Of a stretch of DNA of 64,000 nucleotides, positions 1 to 8,192 are shown piece by piece. The DNA comes from Alphaproteobacteria bacterium (GTDB lineage: Bacteria > Pseudomonadota > Alphaproteobacteria > Sphingomonadales > Sphingomonadaceae), in the NCBI GenBank assembly GCA_018823325.1, contig JAHJIJ010000015.1, forward strand, positions 434,001 through 498,000. The letters run 5' to 3'. Every line of letters begins with the position of its first letter. Within the stretch, counting starts at the first letter, position 1. Under the pieces are notes generated by a model. The model did no database searches and was not told the DNA's origin. It worked only from the letters and a program-made list of their open reading frames with translations. A program made the position numbers and the translations under genes.

Positions 1-945
1 GCGCAAAGCATGATTGCGCAGTCCTCTGCAGGTGTGGCCTCTATCGTTGACCAGGCCGGCACGTCGCCGACGGGCCTGGATGCGCTGCTTGCGATTGTGC
101 CGACCAATTTCGTGGCGGCGATGAGTGGCAACGACATTCTGGCGGTGATGTTCTTCGCGTTGTTCTTCGGCATCGGCTTCCTGCTGGTCGATCCGGCCAA
201 GACCGAAACGCTGCGTCGCGGGTTCGAAGGCGTGTTCGAGGTGTCGATGCGGCTCATCGGCCTGGTCATCAAGCTCGCGCCGATCGCCATCTTCTGCTTC
301 ATGTTCAATCTCGCGGCGCTGTTCGGCTGGGAGCTGATCGGGCGCCTTTCTGCCTTCGTGTTCGTCGTGCTGCTGGCACTGGCGATCCAGATGTTCGGCG
401 TGTTCCCACTGATCCTCCGCTTCATTGCCGGCAAGAACCCGATCGCCTTCTTCCGCGAGACGCAGGAAGCCAGCGTCATGGCTTTCGCGACCGCCTCGTC
501 CAATGCCACGCTGCCGACATCGCTGCGGGTTGCAGAGAATAACCTCAAGCTGCCCCGCCCGATTGCGCGCTTCGTCCTCACCATCGGCGCCACCGCCAAC
601 CAGAACGGCACTGCCATGTTCGAGGGCGTGACCGTGCTGTTCCTCGCGCAGTTCTTCGGGGTGGACCTCACACTGGGCCAGCAGTTCGTCGTGATGCTTA
701 TCTGCATTTTGGGCGGCATCGGCACGGCGGGCGTTCCGGCCGGATCGCTACCGGTGATCGCGCTGATCCTCGGCACTGTCGGGGTGCCCCCGGCGGGGAT
801 CGGGCTTGTGCTCGGGGTCGATCGCTTCCTCGACATGTGTCGCACGACTCTCAATGTCGTCGGCGATCTCGTCTGTGCGCAAGTCATCTCCAGCATCACC
901 TCCAAGGACGAGCAGGAGCAGGCAGCCGGAACGCCGGTTCTCTGA
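1..945 (+). CDS. Dicarboxylate/amino acid:cation symporter (DAACS family), 5' truncated by window edge
   Basis: This is the C-terminal 314 residues of a secondary transporter that couples uptake of C4-dicarboxylates or glutamate/aspartate to H+ or Na+ in the inner membrane. The open frame already runs at base 1, and the ATG at 10 is internal: family members have about 400-430 residues and the first membrane helices are missing. The hallmarks of the transport core are present: the serine-rich re-entrant loop read as [10 protein letters not shown] near 500-525, and the [10 protein letters not shown] motif near 598-627. Many hydrophobic helices follow, and the end is a polar tail. The glutaminase gene starts 4 bases after the stop, which suggests one transcript and a link to glutamate/glutamine use. 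DctA and GltP cannot be told apart here. Confidence 0.9.
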   Translation, partial: AQSMIAQSSAGVASIVDQAGTSPTGLDALLAIVPTNFVAAMSGNDILAVMFFALFFGIGFLLVDPAKTETLRRGFEGVFEVSMRLIGLVIKLAPIAIFCFMFNLAALFGWELIGRLSAFVFVVLLALAIQMFGVFPLILRFIAGKNPIAFFRETQEASVMAFATASSNATLPTSLRVAENNLKLPRPIARFVLTIGATANQNGTAMFEGVTVLFLAQFFGVDLTLGQQFVVMLICILGGIGTAGVPAGSLPVIALILGTVGVPPAGIGLVLGVDRFLDMCRTTLNVVGDLVCAQVISSITSKDEQEQAAGTPVL

Positions 946-949
946 ACCC

Positions 950-1888
950 GTGGAACCGCACGCCATACAATCGATCGTTGACGAGATCAGCGCCTCCATG
1001 GCTGCGGAGCAGGACCGCGGCACCGTGGCGCGTTACATTCCCGGGCTCGCCAGCATCTCCCCCGATCAGTTCGGCATGGCGGTGGTCGGTGCCGATGGCA
1101 GCCTCGCGACCGGTGGCGATGCGAAGACCAGTTTCTCGATCCAGTCGATCTCCAAGGTGTTCGCGCTCACCATGGCGCTGGGCAAGGTGGGCGACCAGCT
1201 CTGGAGCCGGGTCGGGCGCGAACCATCCGGCAATGCCTTCAATTCCATCGTCCAGCTGGAAGCCGAGCATGGCATCCCGCGCAACCCTTTCATCAATGCA
1301 GGCGCGCTGGTGGTGGCGGACGTCAACCTCTCCGGCCACATGCCGCGCGAGTCGATTGGCGAGCTGCTGCGCTTCGTGCGCTATCTGGCCGATGACGACA
1401 GCATCGCCATCGATGAAAGCGTGGCGCGGGGCGAAGCGGAGACCGGCTACAGGAACATCGCGCTCGCCAATTACATGCGCGCCTTCGGCAATATCCGCCA
1501 TGCCGTCGAGCTGGTGACGGGCTGCTATTTCCACCAGTGCGCCATTGCGATGGACTGCGTGCAGCTCGCCCGCGCCGGGCGTTTCCTGATGCTTGATGGC
1601 CGCCAGCCGGATGGTGGCCAGGTCGTCTCGGCGCGGCGGGCGCGGCGGATCAACGCGCTGATGCTCACCTGCGGCCATTATGACGCGAGCGGCGATTTCG
1701 CCTTCCGCGTCGGCATGCCGGGCAAATCCGGCGTCGGCGGCGGCATTCTTGCCGTGGTGCCGGGCAAGGCGAGCATTGCCGTCTGGTCGCCGGGCCTCAA
1801 CGAGAGCGGTAACTCCCAGCTCGGCACGCTGGCGCTGGAGCGGCTGGCGGAAGCGACCGGCTGGAGCGTATTCAGCGCGCGGACCTGA
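950..1888 (+). CDS. glsA: Glutaminase
   Basis: Hydrolyses L-glutamine to glutamate and ammonia in the cytoplasm. The 312-residue product matches the usual bacterial GlsA length. The serine beta-lactamase-like active site is visible as S66-I-S-K69 inside [10 protein letters not shown], with the NAGA segment (FINAGALV) and the GKSGVGGG motif near the C-terminus. I chose the GTG at 950 because it keeps the normal N-terminal helix (IVDEIS...) and lies 4 bases after the symporter stop; the ATG at 998 would remove conserved residues. Pairing with an amino acid/dicarboxylate symporter is a sensible metabolic unit, since glutaminase in many bacteria also supports acid resistance, but neither role is shown by the sequence. 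Confidence 0.93.
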   Translation: MEPHAIQSIVDEISASMAAEQDRGTVARYIPGLASISPDQFGMAVVGADGSLATGGDAKTSFSIQSISKVFALTMALGKVGDQLWSRVGREPSGNAFNSIVQLEAEHGIPRNPFINAGALVVADVNLSGHMPRESIGELLRFVRYLADDDSIAIDESVARGEAETGYRNIALANYMRAFGNIRHAVELVTGCYFHQCAIAMDCVQLARAGRFLMLDGRQPDGGQVVSARRARRINALMLTCGHYDASGDFAFRVGMPGKSGVGGGILAVVPGKASIAVWSPGLNESGNSQLGTLALERLAEATGWSVFSART

Positions 1889-2005
1889 GCGGTCCGAGTC
1901 CCCTTCGCAGATCGTGCGCGTTGGTGACCGATCGGCGCACTCTGGTGACCGGATGGCGTCCATTCTGCGCACAAGAGGCATGTCACGTGTGAAGATGCGC
2001 ACCGC

Positions 2006-2065
2006 CAACATGTTGTTTTGCAAGCATATTGATTTGGAACTTCGCAAACATCGCGCATATCGCGC
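2006..2065. repeat. Short dispersed non-coding motif, copy 1
   Basis: CAACATGTTGTTTTG at 2006-2020 contains the palindrome CAACATGTTG. It is followed by TTGATTTGGAAC and by a tandem ATCGCGCAT-like segment (2050-2065). The same palindrome with TTYTG, plus TTTGGAAC and ATCGCGCAT words, occurs at 61355-61460, in a different order. Confidence 0.35.
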
Positions 2066-2211
2066 ATGGTGAGTGCAGCAGCGTATGCCTAAGCGTATCA
2101 GCTAAGATACTGATCTTCTGTTGTTTTTTCGACAATTCAAAGAGCCGGGACCGGCATGGTCTTGCTCGGAAAACATAGCATTTGCGCCGCTGTGTAGGAC
2201 AGTCGGCGTGC

Positions 2212-2239
2212 GGTTCGGGACGGGGCAGTCGCCCGAACC
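2212..2239. promoter_or_regulatory. 8-bp inverted repeat upstream of the Atm1-type exporter gene
   Basis: GGTTCGGG at 2212-2219 and CCCGAACC at 2232-2239 are exact complements separated by 12 bases, about 74 bases before the exporter start. It has no following T-run, so an operator or a leader hairpin is more likely than a terminator. Function is inferred only from position. Confidence 0.3.
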
Positions 2240-2312
2240 GGTGTTGCGATCTTGCATCCACTGTTGCCGTGCGGCTCTTGGCAATCCGAGGAAGCGCGCC
2301 TAACTGGCACCC

Positions 2313-4169
2313 ATGCCACCGGACACTCAAGACAGCGATTTGCCCACGCCGCCCGCATGGGCGACGCTGCGGCGCTTCCTGCCTTATCTCTGGCCTGCCG
2401 GAGAACCCAACCTCAAGGCGCGCATCGTGGCCGCGCTGCTGCTGGTGCTGCTGGGCAAGGCGATCATCCTCACCATGCCCTTCGCTTACAAGGGCATCAT
2501 CGACAATATGGGGCCGGGAATGCAGGCCGGCGTGGCCATCGCGCTGGCGCTGGTGCTGGCTTATGCGGGCGCGCGCTTTGGCGGTGTCGTGTCGGACAAT
2601 CTGCGCAATGTCGCTTTCGAGCGTGTGGGCCGCAATGCCCAGCGGCTGATGGCCGAGCAGACGCTGCGCCATCTGCATAATCTCTCGCTGCGCTTCCACC
2701 TCAACCGCAAGACCGGCGGCGTCACCAAGGTCATCGAGCGGGGCACCACGTCCATCGAGACGATGCTGCATTTCCTGCTGTTCAACATCGCGCCGACCGC
2801 GATCGAGCTGATCGCGGTGTGCATCATCTTCCAGGTCAAGTTCGGCTTCGGGTTGGTGGCGGGCACGCTGGTGATGATCGCGCTCTACACGCTGTTCACG
2901 CAAAAAGTGACCGAGTGGCGCAATGCGCTGCGCCGCGAAATGGTGGATCTCGACACCGGCGCGACCGCCCATGCCGTCGACAGCCTGCTCAACTTCGAGA
3001 CGGTCAAATATTTCACGGCGGAAGACCGCGAGGCCGCCCGCTATGGCGCCGCGCAGCGCAGCTACATGAACGCTGCGACCAAGAGCAACAACAGCCTTGC
3101 CATGCTGAATATCGGCCAGGCGCTCATCACCAATGTGATGATGGGCGGTGCCATGGCGTTCACGGTCTGGGGCTGGAGCGTGGGGCGCTTTACGCCAGGC
3201 GATGTGGTGCTGGTCAATTCACTGCTGATGCAGCTCTTCCGCCCGCTCGATCTGCTCGGCATGGTCTATCGCACCATTCGGCAGGGCCTCATCGACATGG
3301 AAGCGATGTTCAAGCTGATCGACACCGAAACGGAGATCAAGGATGTGCCCGATGCACCGCCGCTCGCCGTGACGGCGGGGGACATCCGCTTCGAGAATGT
3401 CGTTTTCGGCTATGATCCGGACCGCACGATCCTCAAGGGCGTGAGCTTCCATGTGCCGGCGGGGACGACGCTGGCGGTGGTTGGCCATTCGGGCGCGGGC
3501 AAGTCCACCATCGCGCGGCTGCTCTTCCGCTTCTACGATATTCAGGGCGGGCGCATCCTGATCGACGGGCAGGACATCGCCCGCGTGCAGCAGACTTCGC
3601 TGCGCGCCGCCATCGGCATCGTGCCGCAAGACATGGTGCTGTTCAACGATACCATCGGCTACAACATCGCTTATGGCCGCGACGGCGCGACGCAGGCGGA
3701 CATCGAGGCGGGCGCGCGCGGCGCAGCGATCGACCGCTTCATCGACTCGCTGCCTAAAGGTTATAACACGCGGGTGGGCGAGCGCGGCCTCAAGCTCTCC
3801 GGTGGCGAAAAGCAGCGCGTCGCCATCGCCCGCACGCTGGTGAAAGACCCGCCGATCCTGATCCTCGACGAAGCGACCAGCGCGCTCGACAGCCGCACCG
3901 AAGCGGCGATCCAGAATGTGCTCGATGACGTGGCGGCGCGCCGCACGACGATCATCGTGGCGCACCGGCTCTCCACCATCGTCCATGCGGACAGCATCAT
4001 CGTGATGGATGACGGCCACGTGGTGGAGCAGGGCACCCACGCCGACTTGCTCGCGCTGGGCGGCCATTATGCGCAGATGTGGATGCGCCAGCAGGCCGAG
4101 CGGATGAACCCGGAAGCCGGGGTGGCGATGGCTGTACGCGAGACGTCGCTGGAGGACGCGGCGGAGTAG
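2313..4169 (+). CDS. ABC exporter of the Atm1/HMT1 (ABCB7) type, fused permease and ATPase
   Basis: A 618-residue half-transporter: an N-terminal cytosolic stretch, a six-helix exporter membrane domain (about residues 30-330) and a C-terminal nucleotide-binding domain. Walker A reads GHSGAGKST near residue 391, the signature LSGGEKQR near 495, and Walker B ILILDEATSALD near 515-526, followed by the H-loop (AHRLST). The family exports glutathione-linked compounds and helps with heavy-metal tolerance and thiol/Fe-S homeostasis. The sequence PFAYKGIIDNM and the overall length fit the Atm1 subfamily, for which a Novosphingobium structure is known. It works as a homodimer in the inner membrane. 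It stands alone here; substrate specificity is inferred from family. Confidence 0.9.
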   Translation: MPPDTQDSDLPTPPAWATLRRFLPYLWPAGEPNLKARIVAALLLVLLGKAIILTMPFAYKGIIDNMGPGMQAGVAIALALVLAYAGARFGGVVSDNLRNVAFERVGRNAQRLMAEQTLRHLHNLSLRFHLNRKTGGVTKVIERGTTSIETMLHFLLFNIAPTAIELIAVCIIFQVKFGFGLVAGTLVMIALYTLFTQKVTEWRNALRREMVDLDTGATAHAVDSLLNFETVKYFTAEDREAARYGAAQRSYMNAATKSNNSLAMLNIGQALITNVMMGGAMAFTVWGWSVGRFTPGDVVLVNSLLMQLFRPLDLLGMVYRTIRQGLIDMEAMFKLIDTETEIKDVPDAPPLAVTAGDIRFENVVFGYDPDRTILKGVSFHVPAGTTLAVVGHSGAGKSTIARLLFRFYDIQGGRILIDGQDIARVQQTSLRAAIGIVPQDMVLFNDTIGYNIAYGRDGATQADIEAGARGAAIDRFIDSLPKGYNTRVGERGLKLSGGEKQRVAIARTLVKDPPILILDEATSALDSRTEAAIQNVLDDVAARRTTIIVAHRLSTIVHADSIIVMDDGHVVEQGTHADLLALGGHYAQMWMRQQAERMNPEAGVAMAVRETSLEDAAE

Positions 4170-4201
4170 CGGGCGCAGTCACAGCCGACACCCTCTCCAT
4201 C

Positions 4202-4316
4202 GTCACCCCGGGCTTGACCCGGGGTCCAGCTTCCTCTCCCGATACCCTGGCGGAAACACGCTCGTGCGATGCCGCGCAAGAAGGCTAGCTGGACCCCGGG
4301 TCAAGCCCGGGGTGAC
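4202..4316. repeat. Pair of perfect 30-bp inverted repeats (REP-like element)
   Basis: The arm at 4202-4231 (starting GTCACCCCGGGCTTGACC) is the exact reverse complement of the arm at 4287-4316, with 55 bases between. Each arm is itself partly palindromic around CCCGGG. The element fills the gap between the exporter stop and the convergent PAS protein stop, the classic place for REP/BIME-like repeats. Repeats of this wording are, to my knowledge, dispersed in many alphaproteobacterial genomes. It could act as a bidirectional transcript end or mRNA stabiliser. Confidence 0.8.
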
Positions 4317-4359
4317 GGGGTGAGGAGTCTCAAAGCTCCTGCCTTGCGCGCACGCCCGA

Positions 4360-5052
4360 CTAAGCCGCCAGATCCGCCCCAACGCTCCGCTTCATCATCT
4401 CGGCGGCGCGCTGGGTGGCCAGGCGCGTGTCGCCGGCGAGTTTCTTCACCTCATTGGCGACGACGGCGAAACCCTGCCCGGCTTCTCCGGCGCGAGCGGC
4501 CTCGATACGCGCATTGAGGGCGAGGAGATTTGTCTGATTGGCGATGCCGCCGATTGTCGAGACGATGGCGGCCAACTCGCCCATGGAAGACTGAAGCTGG
4601 GCGTTGCCGCGCTGAAGCTCCGCCTGCAGACGCTGACCTTCTTCATAGCGAGACTGGACTTCGTGCTCGAGCTGGACCTGCCGCGTCACATCGGAAGCGA
4701 TCTTGAGAATGCGCTCGGGCCTTCCATCGGCGCCGGGCACGGGATTGTACGTAGCCTGAAAATAGACTGTGGACCCATCGCGCGCGCGGCGGGCATAACG
4801 GCCGGTATGGAACTCGCCGTTGGCGAGCTTGCGCCAGAAGGCGGCATATTCTGATGAACGACTGAACTCGGGCGCACAGAAAATCCGATGATGCTGGCTG
4901 GTGATATCTTCCAGTCGGTAATCGAGCAGGCCGAGCAGCACGTCGTTCGCCCAGAGAATTCGGCCTTCCATGTCAAATTCAATGACCGCCTGCGACCGGC
5001 AGATGGCCTGCCATGCGGCACTGGTCCGCCCTTCCTCAATATTCGCGATCAT
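4360..5052 (-). CDS. Soluble PAS domain protein with a short methyl-accepting chemoreceptor tip
   Basis: 230 residues without membrane helices. A PAS sensor domain fills about residues 15-130 ([14 protein letters not shown], then [14 protein letters not shown] at its end), followed by a coiled coil and the conserved chemoreceptor hairpin tip ([18 protein letters not shown], then [13 protein letters not shown]) at about 165-215. The tip normally contacts CheA/CheW, so the protein could be a cytosolic, perhaps redox- or oxygen-linked, input to chemotaxis or a c-di-GMP pathway. It ends only about 15 residues after the tip, much earlier than usual, with no obvious methylation helices on the return strand. 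The ATG at 5052 has GAAGGGTG upstream. No che genes are nearby. Confidence 0.85.
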   Translation of the reverse strand: MIANIEEGRTSAAWQAICRSQAVIEFDMEGRILWANDVLLGLLDYRLEDITSQHHRIFCAPEFSRSSEYAAFWRKLANGEFHTGRYARRARDGSTVYFQATYNPVPGADGRPERILKIASDVTRQVQLEHEVQSRYEEGQRLQAELQRGNAQLQSSMGELAAIVSTIGGIANQTNLLALNARIEAARAGEAGQGFAVVANEVKKLAGDTRLATQRAAEMMKRSVGADLAA

Positions 5053-5190
5053 GAATCACCCTTCGGACTGTCCGGGCAGTTGGAAGGGGGCTGGTTAATC
5101 GCTTCTTATTCACGCGGGATTTCGCGACGAGCCGTTGAGAAGAGTCTACTTTGCGACACAAGGGCGCGCATCTGCGCCTTCCGGCGTGAA

Positions 5191-5736
5191 TCAGGTGACG
5201 CGCAGCGCCATGCCCGGTCGCAGCATTCCCAGCACCACGCGCATGTCCTCTGGCGCAATGGCGACGCAGCCTTCGGTGGCTTTGGGCGCGCCGTTGGCGC
5301 CGATTACCCATTGGTGGAAGAAGATGGCGCTGCCCATGCCGGAGACGGGCGGCGCATCATTGTGGCCAAGGACGAGGATGACGTCATAGGCCTGATCGTC
5401 ACGGGCGAGGTGCTCGTGGCTGGTGTGGCGGGGCAAGTGGACCGGGCGATTGTAGGCCGGGTCGGCGGGGTCGTCGCTCCAGCCGTCACTGTTCCTGATC
5501 CAGCGCCAGGGAATGGCGGGTGCGGCGGCGGAATCGACGCGACCGGGGCGGAGCAGCGCGGCACGGACGGGCCAGTCACCAATCGGCGTGGCGCCGTCCC
5601 CCTCGCGCTTGTCGGCAGCGGCGATGAGGCCGCCCCTGCCGATGACGCAGGGGCAGGACCAATCGCCGATGGTCAGGCGGCCGGCGGTGCCATCAACGCA
5701 GATGACGTCGGCAGCGCTCAAAGCTCCATCACTCAA
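5191..5736 (-). CDS. L,D-transpeptidase (YkuD) family protein
   Basis: A 181-residue protein with a YkuD catalytic domain: the motif is seen as FFHQWVIG followed by ATEGCVAIAPED, where the His and the GC cysteine are the expected active residues. Family members form 3-3 peptidoglycan cross-links or attach proteins to the cell wall. No signal peptide is visible at the N-terminus, which is unusual for an enzyme of the wall. The only in-frame start near the domain is a TTG at 5736 that overlaps the ribA stop (TTGA), implying translational coupling; an upstream start would lie inside ribA. It belongs to the small COG3786-like group rather than the LysM-bearing enzymes. Confidence 0.8.
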   Translation of the reverse strand: MSDGALSAADVICVDGTAGRLTIGDWSCPCVIGRGGLIAAADKREGDGATPIGDWPVRAALLRPGRVDSAAAPAIPWRWIRNSDGWSDDPADPAYNRPVHLPRHTSHEHLARDDQAYDVILVLGHNDAPPVSGMGSAIFFHQWVIGANGAPKATEGCVAIAPEDMRVVLGMLRPGMALRVT

Positions 5737-6797
5737 AGCTGGTGGCCAGTGCGGTCCCGCTTGGTGGCGAGATAGCGCTCATTGTGCGGATTGCTGGGCA
5801 AAGCGAGGGGCAGGCGCTCGGCGACCTTGATGCCTTGCGACTCCAGGCCCGCGACCTTCTCCGGATTGTTGGTCAGCAGCCGCACCTCGCCGATGCCGAG
5901 CAGGTCCAGCATCCGCGCCGCCACGCCGAAATCCCGCGCATCGATGGCGAAGCCGAGGCGGACATTGGCGTCCACGGTATCGAAGCCCTGATCCTGCAGC
6001 TGATAGGCGCGCAGCTTGTTGATGAGGCCGATGCCGCGCCCTTCCTGCCGCAGATAGAGCAGCACGCCCCAGCGGGCGTGGGCGATCTGATCGAGCGCGC
6101 CGTGGAGCTGCGGGCCGCAATCGCATTTGAGCGAGCCGAGCACATCGCCAGTGAGGCATTCGCTGTGCAGGCGGACCACCGGTGCGCTGTCGTCCCGCTC
6201 ACCGATGATGAGCGCGATGTGCTCGCGCGGGTCCTCCGGCGAGCGGAAAGCGATGATCTGCGCGTCCACGCTAGCGGCAACCGGCAGGCGCGCGCGGGCG
6301 GCGATGGCGAGGCGCTTGGGATCGGCATAAGTGGCGATATCATCGGCGCTGAGCGTAACATCGCTCGGGGCATCGTCCGCGCCGACGAAGAAGGCCGGGA
6401 GCATTCCGGCGAGCCGCGCCAGCGTGAGGGCGGCGGCGGCCAGCGCCGGTTGTGGGACGGCAAGCGCGCGGAACGGGCCTTTGAGCGGCGTCGCGAGATC
6501 ACGCACCGGATCGGCAATCGCCATGGCGGCAGAGGGCGTATCGATCCAGCGCTCGCGGGCAATGAGGGCGGGCGCCTGCGGGTCTGCGGCCTCGCGCTGG
6601 TTGGCGAGCTTGAGGGTCACCGCGCGCGCGGCAGAGAGGAGCAGCGGCGCCTCGGCATTCGGATCGAAGGCGGCAAGGCTCTCAGGCGTCGCGCCTTCGA
6701 TAGGCAGCAGCGTGAGCGCGCTGTCACCGCCGGTCAACCGAATCGGCCAGCCACGACGCAATGCGTCGATTGCGCGGGCGGCCGCGCGCGGATCCAT
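5733..6797 (-). CDS. ribA: GTP cyclohydrolase II (riboflavin synthesis)
   Basis: Converts GTP to 2,5-diamino-6-ribosylamino-pyrimidinone phosphate, the first step of riboflavin synthesis. The C-terminal half carries the enzyme: HSECLTGD plus SLKCDCG give the three zinc cysteines, RQEGRGIGL the GTP site, and RLLTNNPEK the late motif. The N-terminal ~165 residues are an extra domain without recognisable 3,4-dihydroxybutanone-phosphate synthase (RibB) catalytic motifs, so I do not call it bifunctional. The ATG at 6797 overlaps the xth stop as TGATG, giving 354 residues. Downstream the stop overlaps the L,D-transpeptidase start; the three genes probably form one leftward operon. Confidence 0.92.
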   Translation of the reverse strand: MDPRAAARAIDALRRGWPIRLTGGDSALTLLPIEGATPESLAAFDPNAEAPLLLSAARAVTLKLANQREAADPQAPALIARERWIDTPSAAMAIADPVRDLATPLKGPFRALAVPQPALAAAALTLARLAGMLPAFFVGADDAPSDVTLSADDIATYADPKRLAIAARARLPVAASVDAQIIAFRSPEDPREHIALIIGERDDSAPVVRLHSECLTGDVLGSLKCDCGPQLHGALDQIAHARWGVLLYLRQEGRGIGLINKLRAYQLQDQGFDTVDANVRLGFAIDARDFGVAARMLDLLGIGEVRLLTNNPEKVAGLESQGIKVAERLPLALPSNPHNERYLATKRDRTGHQL

Positions 6798-7597
6798 CAG
6801 AACTGGAATTCCGTGATGAGCGGCGCGTGGTCCGAGGGACGCGACCAGCTGCGGCAATCCTCGATCACCTGATGGCCGACGGCGGCCTCCGCCAGATCGG
6901 GGCTGAGCCACATATGATCGAGCCGGCGTCCGCGATCAGACTTGGCCCAATCCTGCGCGCGGTAGCTCCACCAGGTGTAGAGCCGCTCGGGCGCGGGGAC
7001 GAAGCGGCGGCCCAAGTCGATCCAGTTGTGCGAGGACTGGAGATGGCCGAGCAGATCGCGCTCGATCTGCGTGTGGCTGACGACATTGACGAGCTGCTTG
7101 TGACTCCACACGTCGCATTCCAGCGGGGCGACATTGAAATCGCCGAGAATCAGCGTCGATCCGCTGAGCTTGCCGGACCAGTCGATCATGCGCTGGATGA
7201 AATCCAGCTTCTGACCGAACTTGGGATTGATCGTGCGGTCCGGCTCCTCGCCGCCGGCGGGCACATAGACATTCTCGATGCGCAGGCCGTTGTCCAGCCG
7301 CACGCCGATGTGCCGCGCCTCGCCATTGGCCTGCCAGTCGAGCCGCTCATCCTCGCGCACGGGAATGCGGCTGACGATGGCCACGCCATGATGCATCGGC
7401 TGGCCGTGCAGCACCTGATGATTGTAGCCCAAGCGGCGGAACAGGCCTTCCGGGAAGGAGCCGTTCACGACCTTCGTTTCCTGCATGCACAGGATGTCGG
7501 GCTCATATTCAGTGAGGAAGCGCTCGACGATTTCGAGCCGGGCGCGGACGCTATTGATATTCCAGGATGCGATCTTGAGAGTCTGCTTGGTCGACAT
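6797..7597 (-). CDS. xth: Exodeoxyribonuclease III (AP endonuclease family)
   Basis: A 266-residue nuclease that cuts abasic sites and trims 3' blocked DNA ends in base-excision repair. Motifs in order: KIASWNINSVRAR at the start, QETKV with the metal-binding Glu, GDFNVAP in the centre, and SDHAPL at the end with the catalytic Asp-His. The ATG at 7597 gives the canonical N-terminus; about 12 extra codons upstream are possible but not family-like. First gene of the xth-ribA-L,D-transpeptidase run. A 20-bp perfect palindrome lies about 62 bases upstream. Confidence 0.93.
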   Translation of the reverse strand: MSTKQTLKIASWNINSVRARLEIVERFLTEYEPDILCMQETKVVNGSFPEGLFRRLGYNHQVLHGQPMHHGVAIVSRIPVREDERLDWQANGEARHIGVRLDNGLRIENVYVPAGGEEPDRTINPKFGQKLDFIQRMIDWSGKLSGSTLILGDFNVAPLECDVWSHKQLVNVVSHTQIERDLLGHLQSSHNWIDLGRRFVPAPERLYTWWSYRAQDWAKSDRGRRLDHMWLSPDLAEAAVGHQVIEDCRSWSRPSDHAPLITEFQF

Positions 7598-7658
7598 GGC
7601 AAAGTCCCTAGCCGCCCTTGGCGCCGAACCCAAGCCGGGAAGCGATTAATTTTGACAG

Positions 7659-7678
7659 TCGAGAGGCGCGCCTCTCGA
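7659..7678. promoter_or_regulatory. 20-bp perfect palindrome upstream of xth
   Basis: TCGAGAGGCGCGCCTCTCGA is identical on both strands. It sits 62-81 bases upstream of the xth ATG, between that gene and a terminator-like hairpin. It could be a repressor operator or fold in RNA; no regulator is identified. Confidence 0.35.
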
Positions 7679-7703
7679 TCCGGCCAGGACGACAAGCGGT
7701 CAA

Positions 7704-7740
7704 CGAAAACCCCCGCTCCGGGGGGCGTGGAGCGGGGGTT
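7704..7740 (-). terminator. Rho-independent terminator on the minus strand
   Basis: AACCCCCGCTCC (7708-7719) and GGAGCGGGGGTT (7729-7740) form a perfect 12-bp stem with a 9-base loop. Read leftward it continues as TTTTCG, the expected T-run. Read rightward it has no T-run. Confidence 0.65.
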
Positions 7741-7850
7741 CGAAAGAAGCGCTTGAACTCTGCGCATGTGGTGCGGGGTGAAACCCGAGCAACAGGGGGG
7801 AATCCCGGGATCGATCCCCGCGCCACAGGAACTTTTTAGGACAGCTCAGA
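7706..7850 (-). ncRNA. Candidate small RNA with its own intrinsic terminator
   Basis: No gene on the minus strand feeds into the strong terminator at 7708-7740, so a separate transcript is likely. Reading the minus strand, GTGGCGCGGGG (7826-7816) pairs with CCCCGCACCAC (7778-7768) as an 11-bp stem with one G-U pair; an unpaired stretch follows, then the terminator. This layout (structured 5' hairpin, single-stranded seed-like region, terminator) is that of many alphaproteobacterial sRNAs. No known family was recognised, and no promoter stands out upstream of 7850; the 5' end is a guess. Confidence 0.35.
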
Positions 7851-8009
7851 TGAGCGCCCGATGAATGGGGTTGTCAGGGATGCGTAATCTTGCGGTCGGC
7901 GCGACAGGCGTGGCGACGACGGCAGATGCCGCCTTGATTCTGATCAATGTGCGCGTGGGTCCCGGAGAGCAGAGGAACGTCCTCGGTACATCTCGCGGGA
8001 GCAATTCTG

Positions 8010-8114
8010 ATGGATCTTTTCATGCAATGGCCAGTCCTTACCTTCGTCGGCATGGTCGCAGTGTTTGGCGTCGTTCTGGCGACCGTTTCCCTGCTGGATC
8101 TGCGGAGCCACTGA
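8010..8114 (+). CDS. Small single-helix membrane protein, 34 residues
   Basis: The frame MDLFMQWPVLTFVGMVAV... runs to RSH and consists almost entirely of one hydrophobic helix (about residues 8-29) followed by a short polar, charged end (DLRSH). A good ribosome-binding site, GGGAG, stands 8 bases before the ATG. This size and pattern resemble small subunits or regulators of membrane complexes (KdpF-, CydX- or CcoQ-like), but the sequence matches none that I recognise. No obvious partner is adjacent. Too short to be supported by codon statistics alone. Confidence 0.5.
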   Translation: MDLFMQWPVLTFVGMVAVFGVVLATVSLLDLRSH

Positions 8115-8192
8115 AGACGGCATGGCGGGTGGCGGTGATGACCGCCGCTCCGGCTGACTTGTGAACGGCGTTCCCGATCCTATTTCGGGAGG

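Larger units (their letters stand above)
1889..2312. other. Intergenic stretch of 424 bases, no gene seen
   Basis: No convincing coding frame on either strand. It is relatively AT-rich between about 1995 and 2140. It holds the motif CAACATGTTGTTTTG (2006-2020), which recurs near 61424, and a hairpin at 2212-2239. The promoter of the ABC exporter gene must lie here, but no clear -35/-10 pair was picked. Confidence 0.5.

Noticed and set aside
7720..7750. GGGGGTTCGAAAG, reminiscent of a tRNA T-arm
   Set aside because: No acceptor, D- or anticodon arms can be formed around it, and the bases belong to a terminator stem.
7826..7852. GGAAC word as the -35 of an EcfG-type stress promoter
   Set aside because: No CGTT at 16-18 bases downstream; the same holds for other GGAAC words checked in the gaps at 2036, 7975 and 61360.
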